The notes beneath the pieces were generated by a model, which did not search any database, was not told the DNA's origin, and saw only the letters and a program-made list of their open reading frames with translations. A DNA stretch of 64,000 nucleotides, from the NCBI GenBank assembly GCA_003216375.1, contig QCIZ01000001.1:124001-188000 (forward strand), given 5' to 3'. Position numbers and translations under genes: made by a program. This DNA comes from Prochlorococcus sp. AG-402-O21. Its GTDB lineage: Bacteria; Cyanobacteriota; Cyanobacteriia; PCC-6307; Cyanobiaceae. Positions 38,708-50,286 of this stretch are shown here, one piece after another (within the stretch, counting starts at the first letter, position 1; each line of letters opens with the position of its first letter).

Positions 38708-39973
38708 TTAATCATTCTGGGGCAATTTGATCAATCCTGCCTGAAATAAATTGGATAGCGCATGAATCAAAGCAATTTTGATATGAGAGCGATGGGATCC
38801 TCCTTGAATAAATAGATCAAATGGAGGTTTCATAGGAGCATCAGCAGAAAATTCACTCGTACTACCATCAATGAACGTGCCTCCAGCCATAACTAAGTTA
38901 TTTTCATAGCCTGGCATTGGAGCAGGTATTGGATCGAGAAAAGATCCAATAGGTGATTTTTCCTGAAAAGACCTACAAATAATTTGTAAAATTTTTGGGT
39001 CTCCAATTCTTACTACTTGGATCAAATCAGTTCGCATAGAGCCTGGGGTTGGCAACACTTGAAAGCCCAATTCGCTAAATGTATTGGAAATAATCTCAGC
39101 ACCAATTAGAGCCTCTGCAACCATTTGAGGTGCCAGAAAAAGTCCTTGTAAAATAGTTCTATTTAAGTCAAAGGTAATACCACCTTCAGGTCCAATACCT
39201 GGAGCAGTCAAGCGGCAACAAGCTTTATCAACCAAATCTGCTTTCCCTGCAATATATCCACCAGTAGGTACAATAGTGCCCCCTAAATTTTTTATTAAAG
39301 AACCTGCAATCAAATCTGCTCCTACTGAAGTTGGTTCCTGATTTTCAACAAATTCTCCATAGCAATTATCAACAAAACAAATACAGTGAGGCTGAATCCT
39401 ATGACACAAATAACAAATATCTTTAATAACCTCAATACTCAAAGATGGACGCCATGTATAACCACAACTACGTTGTATAAAAATTAATTTTCTTGGTATT
39501 TTTAAAGCTTTTTCTAACGCTACAAAATCTATATTTCCATCATTTTTCAAAGATATTTCTTCATAGTTAATACCAAATTCAATCAAGGATCCTTGGTCAT
39601 TTCCCCTCAATCCAATCACTTCTTCAAGTGATTCATAGGGCCTTCCAGTGACAGACAAAAAGCTATCTCCTGGTCTTAAGACTCCAAACAAAGATGATGC
39701 AATAGCATGGGTTCCGCTTACAAGCTGAAGTCTTACTGCTGCTTTTTCAGAATCTAAAACATCTGCAAAAATTTTATCAATTATATCTCTTCCTAAATCT
39801 CCGTGTCCATATCCTGTCAATGAAGCAAAATGTTGTACATTTAAATGAGATTCAGAAAAAGCTTTTAATACTTTTTCTAATTTAAATGTTACACTTTCAG
39901 TCTTTTCTTTAATAGATAAATATAATTTTTTTTCTACATTATCAACAAAATTTTTAGCAGATTTTTTTGACAT
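38708..39973 (-). CDS. PLP enzyme of the aluminium-resistance/methionine gamma-lyase-like family
   Basis: 421 residues. A fold-type I PLP enzyme: VSGTHAIASSLFGVLRPGD (cofactor pocket), CFVDNCYGEFVE with D202 pairing with the pyridine nitrogen, and SLIKNLGG with K228 as Schiff-base lysine. C-terminal SPIGSFLDPIPAPMPGYENN is typical of the family annotated as aluminium resistance or methionine gamma-lyase-like (Bacillus YnbB type). Its real substrate is unproven; a beta- or gamma-elimination on a sulfur amino acid is likely. It stands between an HTH-like gene and gcvH in one minus-strand run, hinting at a link to amino-acid turnover. Confidence 0.85.
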   Translation of the reverse strand: MSKKSAKNFVDNVEKKLYLSIKEKTESVTFKLEKVLKAFSESHLNVQHFASLTGYGHGDLGRDIIDKIFADVLDSEKAAVRLQLVSGTHAIASSLFGVLRPGDSFLSVTGRPYESLEEVIGLRGNDQGSLIEFGINYEEISLKNDGNIDFVALEKALKIPRKLIFIQRSCGYTWRPSLSIEVIKDICYLCHRIQPHCICFVDNCYGEFVENQEPTSVGADLIAGSLIKNLGGTIVPTGGYIAGKADLVDKACCRLTAPGIGPEGGITFDLNRTILQGLFLAPQMVAEALIGAEIISNTFSELGFQVLPTPGSMRTDLIQVVRIGDPKILQIICRSFQEKSPIGSFLDPIPAPMPGYENNLVMAGGTFIDGSTSEFSADAPMKPPFDLFIQGGSHRSHIKIALIHALSNLFQAGLIKLPQND

Positions 39974-40009
39974 ATTGTTTTTTAATTCAATAGAATAAGT
40001 TTTAAAAAA

Positions 40010-40744
40010 TTAATCTGAAAAAATAATTTCTAATTTTTCTTGATCCTTAAGCAATAAACCTCTTTGGCGAAGATTTTCCAAAAAGTCATCTGCACCTTGC
40101 AGATTATTTGTATTTAACAATTTATTTGTTGCGTGTAAATCTAACAATTCACCATCAAGCTCCTCGGCTGTGTAATCTTTTAAACCTGCCATAACTGCTT
40201 CAAATCTTTCTCTTCGTTGTTTTTTACTTACTGGATATGCCGACATAACTTGTTCCCTACACATTCTCCACGACCTTCCTTTGCATAAATAGTCAGCTAA
40301 AGCAGCGCTAAGTTCAGGGGCCTCAGCTTCCTCAATAAACCAATCAAAGGAAGAAGGTAAAGAGGCTAAGCCAACAAAAATCTCAAAAAAATCACCTGCA
40401 GAAAGAGGGTTATTATCATTTCCTTCAACAGCGATAGCTGATTCTTGAAGAAATCTATGCAACTCAGGATGAACACTCAATATTTGACTTTCTATATTTT
40501 CTATTCCACGTGAAAGCACTTGATTTACCTTCCCCAAAGCAAAAAACACTTCAGGGCTTGGAGATACAAGTTTTCCATTTCGTAGATTTGAGATTTGAGA
40601 ACTATGAACCCTCCCTAGATCCAGGCATTCAGCCAAAGCAGGAAGAACTTTATGAGACCAGCCATTACGCTCATGCCATACATGCACTAGATGAGCCATC
40701 GCCCTTCTACCCGAAGTCAATTGGTCCCGAAAACTAGAGGTCAC
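40010..40744 (-). CDS. Conserved protein with N-terminal helix-turn-helix-like segment
   Basis: 244 residues from a GTG at 40744; an ATG at 40699 (MAHLVHVWHERNGW) is an alternative. I do not recognise it as a named family. Residues about 28-75 (VLPALAECLDLG ... SSQISNLRNGKLVSPSPEVFFALGKVNQVL) have the look of a Cro/XRE-type HTH, with SQISNLRNGK at the recognition-helix position. The rest is mostly helical and acidic, with no enzyme motif. It starts the minus-strand run leading to the PLP enzyme, gcvH and gcvP, and faces the desaturase gene across 79 bases, so a regulatory role on this region is possible but only inferred. Confidence 0.65.
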   Translation of the reverse strand: MTSSFRDQLTSGRRAMAHLVHVWHERNGWSHKVLPALAECLDLGRVHSSQISNLRNGKLVSPSPEVFFALGKVNQVLSRGIENIESQILSVHPELHRFLQESAIAVEGNDNNPLSAGDFFEIFVGLASLPSSFDWFIEEAEAPELSAALADYLCKGRSWRMCREQVMSAYPVSKKQRRERFEAVMAGLKDYTAEELDGELLDLHATNKLLNTNNLQGADDFLENLRQRGLLLKDQEKLEIIFSD

Positions 40745-40785
40745 AAATCACATTCAAGATTGACAGATAGACCTGATTAGGATCC

Positions 40786-40803
40786 TTATCGTATATTATA
40801 TAC
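40786..40803 (+). promoter_or_regulatory. Possible -10 region for the desaturase gene
   Basis: The short divergent spacer holds TTATCGTATATTATATAC, an obvious AT box ending about 20 bases before the ATG at 40824. A TTGACA hexamer at 40760-40765 lies too far upstream (26 bases from TATATT) for a standard promoter. The call rests on position and base content only. Confidence 0.3.
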
Positions 40804-40823
40804 ACTAAGTAGACGGATCACCA

Positions 40824-41753
40824 ATGGTTGCAAGTTTAATCGAGGCTTCGGCTCCATTAAAAAAACCAGTTGCTGCCGATAAAGCGATGGCTGCATCGAA
40901 GAAGCTTCAAGGTCATGTACCAAGACGGATTCATAACCAAAGGGCCAGAAGAAGATGGGGAACAGTCATATTCATGCTGACAATTCACTCTCTAACAATA
41001 TTTACTTTGCAAGCTAAATTTTGGAGCTGGTTAGCATTTTCTGGATTCATTTTCTTATATTGGGTAACTGCTTGCTTGGGAGTAACTACTGGATATCATC
41101 GCCTACTTTCACATCGCTCTTTTCAGGTTCCAAAATGGCTTGAAAGATTTTTTGCAACTTGCGGAGCATTAAGTTGCCAACATGGACCAATTGATTGGGT
41201 TGGTCTTCATAGGCATCATCATACTTTTTCCGATACTGAAGCTGATCATCATGACAGCAACAAAGGATTTTGGTGGAGTCACATGGGATGGATGTTTGAA
41301 GATGTACCTGCCATGAAAGCTGTTCCAAGACTTTCTGGAGATTTAATAAAAGATCCTTACTATCGATTCTTAAATAAAAATTTTTTACTTTTGCAAATAC
41401 CTTTAGGGGCGACGCTTTATTTAATTGGCCAATCCGCTGGAGTTGGAGGATGGGCAATGGTCTTATGGGGAATTCCTCTAAGACTGGTTTTTGTTTATCA
41501 CATCACTTGGCTAGTTAATTCAGCAACTCATTGCTGGGGTTCTATTGCATATGAGAGTGGAGATAATTCAAAAAACAATAAATGGGTCGCAGCTCTTACA
41601 TTTGGAGAGGGGTGGCACAATAATCATCATGCTTTTCCTAATTCAGCAAAGCATGGCCTTCAACGAAATCAAATAGATCTAACTTGGCAACACATACGTT
41701 TTTTAAAAGCAATTGGGTTAGCCAAAAAAATTAGACTCCCTGTCGCGTCGTAA
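40824..41753 (+). CDS. desC: Acyl-lipid fatty acid desaturase, delta-9 (DesC) type
   Basis: 309 residues. A membrane di-iron enzyme that adds a cis double bond to membrane-lipid acyl chains, keeping thylakoids fluid in the cold. All three His boxes are visible: HRLLSH (H92-H97), HRHHH (129-133) and HNNHH (H265-H269). Four hydrophobic stretches (about 47-62, 66-88, 186-205, 208-232) are arranged as in stearoyl-CoA/acyl-lipid desaturases. GYHRLLSHRSF with short length argues for the delta-9 class instead of DesA or DesB. It heads the plus-strand group with rplI, dnaB and mnmG. Confidence 0.93.
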   Translation: MVASLIEASAPLKKPVAADKAMAASKKLQGHVPRRIHNQRARRRWGTVIFMLTIHSLTIFTLQAKFWSWLAFSGFIFLYWVTACLGVTTGYHRLLSHRSFQVPKWLERFFATCGALSCQHGPIDWVGLHRHHHTFSDTEADHHDSNKGFWWSHMGWMFEDVPAMKAVPRLSGDLIKDPYYRFLNKNFLLLQIPLGATLYLIGQSAGVGGWAMVLWGIPLRLVFVYHITWLVNSATHCWGSIAYESGDNSKNNKWVAALTFGEGWHNNHHAFPNSAKHGLQRNQIDLTWQHIRFLKAIGLAKKIRLPVAS

Positions 41754-41796
41754 TATTAATAACAATAATTAAATAGCATTAATTCATTTTCAATCC

Positions 41797-42255
41797 ATGG
41801 CTAAGCGAGTTCAAGTTGTTCTAAATGAAGACATAAAAAGTCTTGGCAATGATGGTGACCTTGTTGAGGTTGCACCTGGTTTTGCAAGAAACTTTTTATT
41901 ACCCAACAAAAAAGCATTACCAGTTACTCCAACTGTTTTAAAACAAGTTGAGCATAGAAGAGCAAAACAAGCAGAAAAAGAAGCTGCTAAAAAACAAGAA
42001 GCTATTGATTTCCAAACAGCTCTGACAACAATTGGAAGATTTACTGTCAAGAAACAAGTAGGAGAAGATGGGGTTTTATTTGGAACAGTGACAAATGGAG
42101 ATGTAGCAGAAGTGGTAAAAGAAGCTACTAAAAAGGATATAGATCGTAGAGACATATCTGTTCCTGAGATACATGGTGTTGGGAAATACAAAGTTCAAAT
42201 CAAACTTCATAACGAAGTAAATGCTGAGATAAACCTTGAAGTTACAAGTTACTAA
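41797..42255 (+). CDS. rplI: 50S ribosomal protein L9
   Basis: 152 residues. The N-terminal rRNA-binding domain ([17 protein letters not shown], then [17 protein letters not shown]) carries the L9 signature; a long Lys/Ala/Glu helix connects to the C-terminal domain with [14 protein letters not shown]. It is followed after 57 bases by dnaB, as in many bacteria. Confidence 0.97.
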   Translation: MAKRVQVVLNEDIKSLGNDGDLVEVAPGFARNFLLPNKKALPVTPTVLKQVEHRRAKQAEKEAAKKQEAIDFQTALTTIGRFTVKKQVGEDGVLFGTVTNGDVAEVVKEATKKDIDRRDISVPEIHGVGKYKVQIKLHNEVNAEINLEVTSY

Positions 42256-42312
42256 TAGTTGCATCTTTGCCTGAACAAGCCAAAGTAGGTGTCCTTGTCC
42301 AACAAGCAATAA

Positions 42313-43731
42313 ATGATAAGCACCCCCTCTTCAAATAACGGGGATTTTTCAAAACAAGGTAGAGATTTTGGAGCTTTTAATAATTCCAAGATTGAGAAGC
42401 CTCGTTTTGAAGCTCAACCTGACCAAATACCACCACAAAATTTGGAAGCAGAGGAATCTGTTCTTGGTGGAATTTTATTGGATCCTGATGCGATAGGACG
42501 AATAGCTGATTTGCTACCAATTGAAGCTTTTTATATATCTGCTCATCGAGAAATATATAGAACAGCATTAATGCTACATAGCCAAGGCAAACCTACGGAT
42601 TTAACAGCAATGAGCGCTTGGCTTGCTGATACAAATTCTTTAGAAAAAGTCGGAGGCAACAACCGATTAGTGGAACTGGTTGAGAGGGTTACATCTACAG
42701 CCTCAATCGAACAAGTTGCGAAATTAATTAGCGATAAATTTCTTCGCAGACAACTAATTAAATCTGGAAATGATGTGATCAAATTAGGCTTTGATCAAAG
42801 CCTTCCAATGGAAGAAGCCATTGATCAAGCTGAACAAAAAATCTTTGCTATTAGCCAAGAGCAACCATCCAAAGGTTTAACACCTACTGCAGAAATCCTG
42901 ACAACTACTTTCAACGAAATAGAAAGTAGATCACTAGGTACATCAGTTGCAGGCATACCAGTTAATTTTTACGATCTGGATGCAATGACACAAGGACTTC
43001 AGAGGAGCGATCTAATAATTGTTGCAGGCAGACCAGCAATGGGAAAAACTTCAATTGTTCTTAATTTGGCTAAAAACGTAGCGCAACTGCATGACCTGCC
43101 TGTTTGTGTATTCAGTCTTGAGATGAGTAAAGAGCAACTAACTTACAGACTGCTATCTAGCGAGGTAGGTATTGAGAGCAGTCGATTAAGAACTGGACGT
43201 TTGCAACAAGATGAATGGCCATTACTTGGTCAAGGTATTAATACACTTGGTCAATTACCAATCTTCATTGACGACAAACCAAATTCAAGTGTTCTCGAAA
43301 TGAGGTCCTTATGTCGTCGCCTAATTGCTGAACAAGGAAAAGAGCTGGGGCTAATCGTAATTGATTATCTACAACTAATGGAGGGTACTTCGCCCGATAA
43401 TCGAGTTCAAGAAATCTCAAGGATTACCAGAGGTCTTAAGGGTATGGCAAGAGAACTTAAAGTCCCTGTCATCGCTTTATCTCAATTAAGTAGAGGAGTT
43501 GAATCAAGAACCAATAAAAGACCAATGCTCAGCGATCTTCGTGAATCTGGCTCAATAGAACAGGATGCGGACTTGGTTCTAATGATTTATAGGGATGAGT
43601 ATTACAATCCAGAAACAACTGATAGAGGAATTACAGAAGTTATCGTGACAAAACACCGAAATGGACCTGTTGGAACAGTTAAATTACTTTTTGAACCCCA
43701 ATTCACTAGATTTAGAAATCTTGCTGCTTAA
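42313..43731 (+). CDS. dnaB: Replicative DNA helicase DnaB
   Basis: 472 residues. Hexameric 5'-3' helicase of the replication fork. The N-terminal DnaG-interacting domain starts PPQNLEAEESVLGGILLDPDA; the RecA-like domain has Walker A GRPAMGKT (239-246), LIVIDYLQLM (Walker B) and ALSQLSRGVESR. Some cyanobacterial dnaB genes contain an intein; this one is uninterrupted. It lies between rplI and mnmG. Confidence 0.97.
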   Translation: MISTPSSNNGDFSKQGRDFGAFNNSKIEKPRFEAQPDQIPPQNLEAEESVLGGILLDPDAIGRIADLLPIEAFYISAHREIYRTALMLHSQGKPTDLTAMSAWLADTNSLEKVGGNNRLVELVERVTSTASIEQVAKLISDKFLRRQLIKSGNDVIKLGFDQSLPMEEAIDQAEQKIFAISQEQPSKGLTPTAEILTTTFNEIESRSLGTSVAGIPVNFYDLDAMTQGLQRSDLIIVAGRPAMGKTSIVLNLAKNVAQLHDLPVCVFSLEMSKEQLTYRLLSSEVGIESSRLRTGRLQQDEWPLLGQGINTLGQLPIFIDDKPNSSVLEMRSLCRRLIAEQGKELGLIVIDYLQLMEGTSPDNRVQEISRITRGLKGMARELKVPVIALSQLSRGVESRTNKRPMLSDLRESGSIEQDADLVLMIYRDEYYNPETTDRGITEVIVTKHRNGPVGTVKLLFEPQFTRFRNLAA

Positions 43732-43765
43732 TTATTCGAAAATTAAATTACTAAATGCTTAATTG

Positions 43766-45736
43766 ATGATTACCAAACAATCTTCAAATGAAAGTTTTGA
43801 CGTAATTGTTGTAGGAGGCGGTCATGCAGGCTGCGAGGCTGCACTGACTTCTGCAAGATTAGGATTGAATACAGCTTTATTTACACTCAATTTAGATCGC
43901 ATTGCATGGCAACCATGTAATCCTGCAGTAGGCGGACCAGCTAAAAGTCAATTAGTTCATGAGGTTGACGCGCTAGGAGGGATCATCGGAAAATTAGCCG
44001 ATTTAACAGCTCTTCAAAAAAGGGTCCTTAACGCAAGCAGAGGGCCTGCAGTTCGAGCATTGAGAGCACAAACAGATAAGCGGTTATATGCGTATGAAAT
44101 GCTAAAAATCCTTCAAAACACTCCCAATTTAAAGATTAGAGAGGCAATGGTTACTGGGCTAGAAATTGAACATTATCCCAATCAGATTGAAAAAAACACA
44201 CCAGAAATTCAAGAAAGAATTGGATTTATAAAGGGAATTAAAACCTATTTTGGAAGCGTTTTTCATGCAAAAGCAGTTGTACTTACAACAGGAACCTTTT
44301 TAGGAGGCAGAATTTGGATTGGCAATCAATCTATGAGCGCAGGTCGAGCAGGAGAGCAGGCCTCTGAAGGGTTAACTGAAGAATTGCAAAAGTTAGGCTT
44401 TACTATTGATCGTTTAAAAACTGGAACCCCTGCTCGCGTCGATAGAAGAACTATTGATCTTGACTCCCTAGATGAGCAATTGAGTGATGCTTCAGATAAA
44501 TTCTTTTCGTTTGATCCTCTTTCTTGGAAAAGTGGGGAGCAAATGAGTTGTCATATCACGAGAACAACATCAAAAACTCACCAACTTATTAAAAATAATC
44601 TTCATTTAACTCCTATTTATGGAGGTTTTATTGATAGTAAAGGTCCAAGATATTGCCCATCAATTGAAGATAAAATTGTACGTTTTGCTGACAAAGATTC
44701 ACACCAGATTTTCTTAGAGCCCGAAGGTAGAGATACTCCAGAAATGTATGTACAAGGTTTTTCAACTGGACTGCCCGAAAACTTACAATTAGAACTTTTA
44801 AGGACTCTACCAGGCTTGCAAAATTGCGTAATGCTTCGACCTGCTTATGCAGTTGAATATGATTATATTCCAGCCACACAATTAGAAGCAACACTAGAGA
44901 CAAAAAGAATAAGTGGTTTATTTAGCGCAGGGCAACTAAATGGAACAACAGGATACGAAGAAGCAGCTGCACAAGGTTTAGTAGCAGGGTTAAATGCTGC
45001 ACGGTTAGCAAACAATAAAGAAGGGTTTATTTTTGAAAGAGAGAGTAGTTATATAGGAACTATGATTGATGATTTAGTTACAAAAGATTTAAAAGAACCA
45101 TATAGAGTATTAACTAGTAGAAGTGAATATCGATTAATTTTAAGAGGTGATAACGCAGACAGAAGACTAACTCCTGTGGGTTATCAATTAGGTTTAATTG
45201 ATGAAAGAAGGTGGAAAATTTTTAATACTAAACAAAATTTGATCGATCAAGAGAAAAAAAGATTAGAAAAAGAGCGCATTAAAGAAAGTGATCAATGTGC
45301 AAAAGAAATATATTCCTCAACTGGAACTGCTATTAAAGGTTCAATAACACTAGCAAATTTCCTGAGAAGAACAAATATTCACTATAAAGACCTAGTTAAT
45401 TATAATTTAGCAACTAAAATTATTCCTTTAGATGTTGAAGAAGGAGTTGAGATAGATATTAAGTACACTGGTTATTTAGAAAGGCAGAAAGCTCAAATAA
45501 ATCAATTAAAACAACAAAGTAAAAAGTTATTGCCAAAAAATTTAAATTACAATGACATAGAAACACTATCTAAAGAAGCCAGGGAAAAATTAACAATTTC
45601 TCAGCCCAAAAGCCTTGGGCATGCTGCTCAACTACCAGGAGTAAGCAAAGCTGATCTCACGGCACTTCTGGTATGGTTAAAAATAGAGCAAATGAAAAAA
45701 GCTGAAAGAAAAGATTCACTTCAAATCAAAAGTTGA
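43766..45736 (+). CDS. mnmG: tRNA uridine-5-carboxymethylaminomethyl modification enzyme MnmG
   Basis: 656 residues from the ATG at 43766 (a TTG one codon upstream is also possible). With MnmE it makes cmnm5U34 in tRNAs reading two-codon boxes. The FAD-binding loop is [14 protein letters not shown] (GGGHAG at 17-22); [21 protein letters not shown] is the MnmG signature; KTGTPARVD and [16 protein letters not shown] follow. The C-terminal MnmE-binding helical domain is complete. The chorismate lyase-like gene begins at its stop. Confidence 0.97.
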   Translation: MITKQSSNESFDVIVVGGGHAGCEAALTSARLGLNTALFTLNLDRIAWQPCNPAVGGPAKSQLVHEVDALGGIIGKLADLTALQKRVLNASRGPAVRALRAQTDKRLYAYEMLKILQNTPNLKIREAMVTGLEIEHYPNQIEKNTPEIQERIGFIKGIKTYFGSVFHAKAVVLTTGTFLGGRIWIGNQSMSAGRAGEQASEGLTEELQKLGFTIDRLKTGTPARVDRRTIDLDSLDEQLSDASDKFFSFDPLSWKSGEQMSCHITRTTSKTHQLIKNNLHLTPIYGGFIDSKGPRYCPSIEDKIVRFADKDSHQIFLEPEGRDTPEMYVQGFSTGLPENLQLELLRTLPGLQNCVMLRPAYAVEYDYIPATQLEATLETKRISGLFSAGQLNGTTGYEEAAAQGLVAGLNAARLANNKEGFIFERESSYIGTMIDDLVTKDLKEPYRVLTSRSEYRLILRGDNADRRLTPVGYQLGLIDERRWKIFNTKQNLIDQEKKRLEKERIKESDQCAKEIYSSTGTAIKGSITLANFLRRTNIHYKDLVNYNLATKIIPLDVEEGVEIDIKYTGYLERQKAQINQLKQQSKKLLPKNLNYNDIETLSKEAREKLTISQPKSLGHAAQLPGVSKADLTALLVWLKIEQMKKAERKDSLQIKS

Positions 45737-45741
45737 TAACA

Positions 45742-46329
45742 GTGAATTCACGTCAATCTCAATTACCTTCTCCTGAAGTGATTTGGAAAGCATCGAAAGA
45801 AAGTGTTCTTTCAGGGAAGGGAAATCATAAGCTCTCTGGAGCTTGGCAGTTAATGCTCTTGGGTGACGGCAGCCCAACAAGACATCTAAAACTATTAACA
45901 GGTCATGAAGTTGCCATAAAGGTTATTTCAATGGAAACAGAAAATAATAATGAAATTGGTGTACCAGAAGAAGTCAATGAACTTGAGCCACCTTTAATAA
46001 GAAGGCAAGTTTGGCTGACATGCGGAGACTTAACCCTGGCATGGGCTGAAAGCTGGTGGAATTATCAAGAAGCCGAAAAACATCTGCAAAATAAGGATCA
46101 ACCAATCTGGAAAAGCTTGACCCAAGGACGCTCAGAGCTTTTTAGAGAAGTTGACGGATTGGGATTAGTTAATGCTAATTGGCTGAAATACGAATTTAAT
46201 GAAGATGGTCCCTTTTGGAGTAGGCATTATCGATTTTTTCGTCAACAAAAAGAATTAACTGTAATTAGAGAAGTTTTCAGCCCCAAACTAGAAAAATGGT
46301 TAGGCCCAATACCAAGAAAGGCTTTTTAA
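45742..46329 (+). CDS. Chorismate lyase-like protein (plastoquinone biosynthesis)
   Basis: About 195 residues. The GTG at 45742 (MNSRQSQLPSPEV) avoids overlap with mnmG; a TTG at 45733 overlapping the mnmG stop is also possible. The pattern WQLMLLGDGSPTRHLKLLTG followed by PLIRRQVWLTCGDLTLAWAESWW fits the DUF98/chorismate pyruvate-lyase family used by cyanobacteria (Sll1797 type) to make 4-hydroxybenzoate, the first precursor of plastoquinone. The RRQVWL...AxSWW core holds the Arg expected to bind chorismate. Family assignment is by pattern, not alignment. Confidence 0.75.
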   Translation: MNSRQSQLPSPEVIWKASKESVLSGKGNHKLSGAWQLMLLGDGSPTRHLKLLTGHEVAIKVISMETENNNEIGVPEEVNELEPPLIRRQVWLTCGDLTLAWAESWWNYQEAEKHLQNKDQPIWKSLTQGRSELFREVDGLGLVNANWLKYEFNEDGPFWSRHYRFFRQQKELTVIREVFSPKLEKWLGPIPRKAF

Positions 46330-46333
46330 AAAA

Positions 46334-46867
46334 CTAGTATTTTCTTCTACTAGATCTTGGTATGTTTTTTCTTCTATGAGTAGTTCGTTCATCTAGAAAA
46401 GAATCGTTTAAATCGGGTACATTTTTCTTAATTAAATTATCTTTTCTTTCCCACTTATTTAATTTAAAAGATTGATCATCTGGCCATTCATCAAGTGCAT
46501 CTGAATTGCTACTCCTTCGTTCAATCTGAGGTGGTAAAGCTTTAGGAGCTCTTAAGGAAATAGCACTTAAGGGTCTTTTTCTATTGTTTATGTTTTCTTG
46601 AAGAGGTTCATCATCTAAATCTTCATTATCCAACCAATCGTCATCATCCTCAAAAAACCAATCAATTTTTTCTTCCACCCAACGACCAACTTTATCGAAA
46701 TTTGCTGAAGTCTCTTTATCTTGCCACCCTCCCCTTCTTTGACCAGGGCGATTACCTGCAACACCATCTACAACTTGTTTTCCAGTTTGTATCCATTGAT
46801 CCATTCTGCGATCAAGGGGCGCTCGAGATCGCTGACGATTTTGATTCCGATTGTTGTATGGGCTCAT
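46334..46867 (-). CDS. Disordered, charged conserved cyanobacterial protein
   Basis: 177 residues, not assignable to a known function. The first 65 residues are rich in Asn, Gln, Arg and Gly (SPYNNRNQNRQRSRAP ... NRPGQRRGGW). A short ordered segment follows (FDKVGRWVEEKIDWFFED), then an acidic run DDDDWLDNEDLDDEP, and an Arg/Lys-rich tail ending RRKNIPRSSRRKY. The central amphipathic WVEEKIDWFFEDDDDW piece may be a binding motif; the basic ends could touch nucleic acid. It is downstream of the SprT-like gene by 52 bases on the same strand and converges with the chorismate lyase-like gene by 4 bases. Confidence 0.65.
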   Translation of the reverse strand: MSPYNNRNQNRQRSRAPLDRRMDQWIQTGKQVVDGVAGNRPGQRRGGWQDKETSANFDKVGRWVEEKIDWFFEDDDDWLDNEDLDDEPLQENINNRKRPLSAISLRAPKALPPQIERRSSNSDALDEWPDDQSFKLNKWERKDNLIKKNVPDLNDSFLDERTTHRRKNIPRSSRRKY

Positions 46868-46919
46868 CTTTTAAATTTAACGCTTTCAAACCAACAAGTG
46901 AATCACCGTAAAGATGAAA

Positions 46920-47471
46920 TTATTTATTACTTCTAGAAAAAGGTTGAAATTCAAGTACACATTTTTGATCCCATCGACCACCAAAAAAATTGTTACAACA
47001 ACTTCGACAGGCAGCACCTCTAACAATACGCCTATAGCTAAAAGTTCTCTCACATGAAGGGCAAGTTGCCGTCCATTTGGGGTTTTTTTTGGTTACGGGA
47101 AACGAATGGCGAACTGTTACTTGGAAATCCGTTTGAGCGGAATTGATCTCTGCCATACGTTGATGAAAATTAGGCCCATGTGCTTCCTCAACTTTCAGAA
47201 CGAGATCAATCCAGGCATGAATCATTTCGTGGCACAAGGTGCTCGTCAATGCTTTGTGGGGAAGATGTTCCAATACTGGTCTAGACAAAATTATTTCACT
47301 AGCTTTAACTCCGAAGAAATTCGTTTTACTTCTATAGATCCCAGCCGTGGTGCGCATGCGGCCATCACTCCAACGAAGAGAGACTCTGGGAAATCCATTC
47401 TCAAGCAAAGAGTTCTGAAAATATTGTCTGTTTAATTCAAGAAATAATGGTAAAACAGGTATTAAAGACAT
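46920..47471 (-). CDS. SprT-like zinc metalloprotease domain protein
   Basis: 183 residues. The HExxH zinc site is H81-E82-M-I-H85 in LCHEMIHAWIDLV, and a third ligand is likely the His in AHGPNFHQRM. A C-terminal zinc ribbon has C137, C140, C155 and C158 (CPSCERTF ... CRSC). This is the layout of the SprT/Spartan N-terminal region; in eukaryotes Spartan cuts DNA-protein crosslinks, while bacterial SprT functions are poorly known. It sits near ligA and lies upstream of the charged 177-residue protein. Confidence 0.85.
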   Translation of the reverse strand: MSLIPVLPLFLELNRQYFQNSLLENGFPRVSLRWSDGRMRTTAGIYRSKTNFFGVKASEIILSRPVLEHLPHKALTSTLCHEMIHAWIDLVLKVEEAHGPNFHQRMAEINSAQTDFQVTVRHSFPVTKKNPKWTATCPSCERTFSYRRIVRGAACRSCCNNFFGGRWDQKCVLEFQPFSRSNK

Positions 47472-47589
47472 TGATGCCGAGAACTCGTTAGCATTATTGC
47501 TCCGATAACATTCTGTCTAACTATCAATAACAAACAAGCTAATCTCATGGCTAATAAGTCAGAATATTTAACTAAACGGAATTAAAAAA

Positions 47590-48012
47590 ATGGATAGTGC
47601 TCTTATCAAAGCAATTGGATTAAAAGCTCTCTTGGTTGGAGTTGGCGCACTTCTCCTTTTTTGGACTTTTAACGCAATCAAACTCGTAATAAGCGCTAGA
47701 GGCATTAATCCTCTTGTTAAAAAGTTTTTTGATCAGATTGCAGCTGGCCGAATAGATGGGGCTTATAGACTTACAACAAAAGCTTATAAATCACATGTCA
47801 ATAGACAAGACTTCATCAAATTTTTGGGTAGCTTGCAATTAAATCGATATAGAAACTTGAAGTCAGGTCGACCAAGAATAGAAGACAATCAAATATTGCT
47901 CACATTAAGCTTGAAATCAGAAGATAAGAAAAATGAAATGCCTCTGGACTTTACTTTTATTAAAATAAACGAAAATTGGCAAATAGATCGTATTGCGAAA
48001 GCCAATACATAA
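47590..48012 (+). CDS. Single-helix membrane protein with NTF2-like soluble domain
   Basis: 140 residues, unnamed. A transmembrane helix (about 10-33, LKALLVGVGALLLFWTFNAIKLV) anchors a domain whose pattern KFFDQIAAGRIDGAYRLTTKAYKSHV followed by FIKFLGSLQL and a terminal WQIDRIA resembles the small NTF2-like folds (DUF4864/DUF4878 style). Function unknown. ligA starts 18 bases after it, so the two are probably co-transcribed. Confidence 0.7.
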   Translation: MDSALIKAIGLKALLVGVGALLLFWTFNAIKLVISARGINPLVKKFFDQIAAGRIDGAYRLTTKAYKSHVNRQDFIKFLGSLQLNRYRNLKSGRPRIEDNQILLTLSLKSEDKKNEMPLDFTFIKINENWQIDRIAKANT

Positions 48013-48027
48013 TGAAGCGAAATGTGA

Positions 48028-50103
<2,076 letters not shown>

Positions 50104-50122
50104 AAATGATTAAAATTTAAAA

Positions 50123-50281
50123 ATGGATAAGAATCCAATCTTTTCTTTAATCAAAACAGAATGTGGACGCGCAAAATATGAAATGCTTGCTTCTAAAAAA
50201 GGTATTTTTAATCGTATAAGACTTTATTGGTTTATCGTATTTGCAGTGATTGAAGATTGGAATTTAAAAGCTGATGATTAA
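50123..50281 (+). CDS. Small uncharacterised protein, 52 residues
   Basis: ATG at 50123 to TAA at 50281 gives MDKNPIFSLIKTECG ... VIEDWNLKADD. It has one Trp/Phe/Ile-rich stretch (RLYWFIVFAVIEDW, about 33-46) that could be a short membrane or amphipathic helix. It fills the space between ligA and the convergent VTT gene exactly, starting 19 bases past the ligA stop and ending 5 bases before the opposing stop, and no other feature explains that space. No family recognised. Confidence 0.55.
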   Translation: MDKNPIFSLIKTECGRAKYEMLASKKGIFNRIRLYWFIVFAVIEDWNLKADD

Positions 50282-50286
50282 TCTAG

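Noticed and set aside
41086-41457. A 123-codon frame opposite the desaturase
   Set aside because: Overlaps the His-box region that is certainly coding on the plus strand.
41811-42191. A 126-codon frame opposite rplI
   Set aside because: Complete overlap with ribosomal protein L9; no independent evidence.
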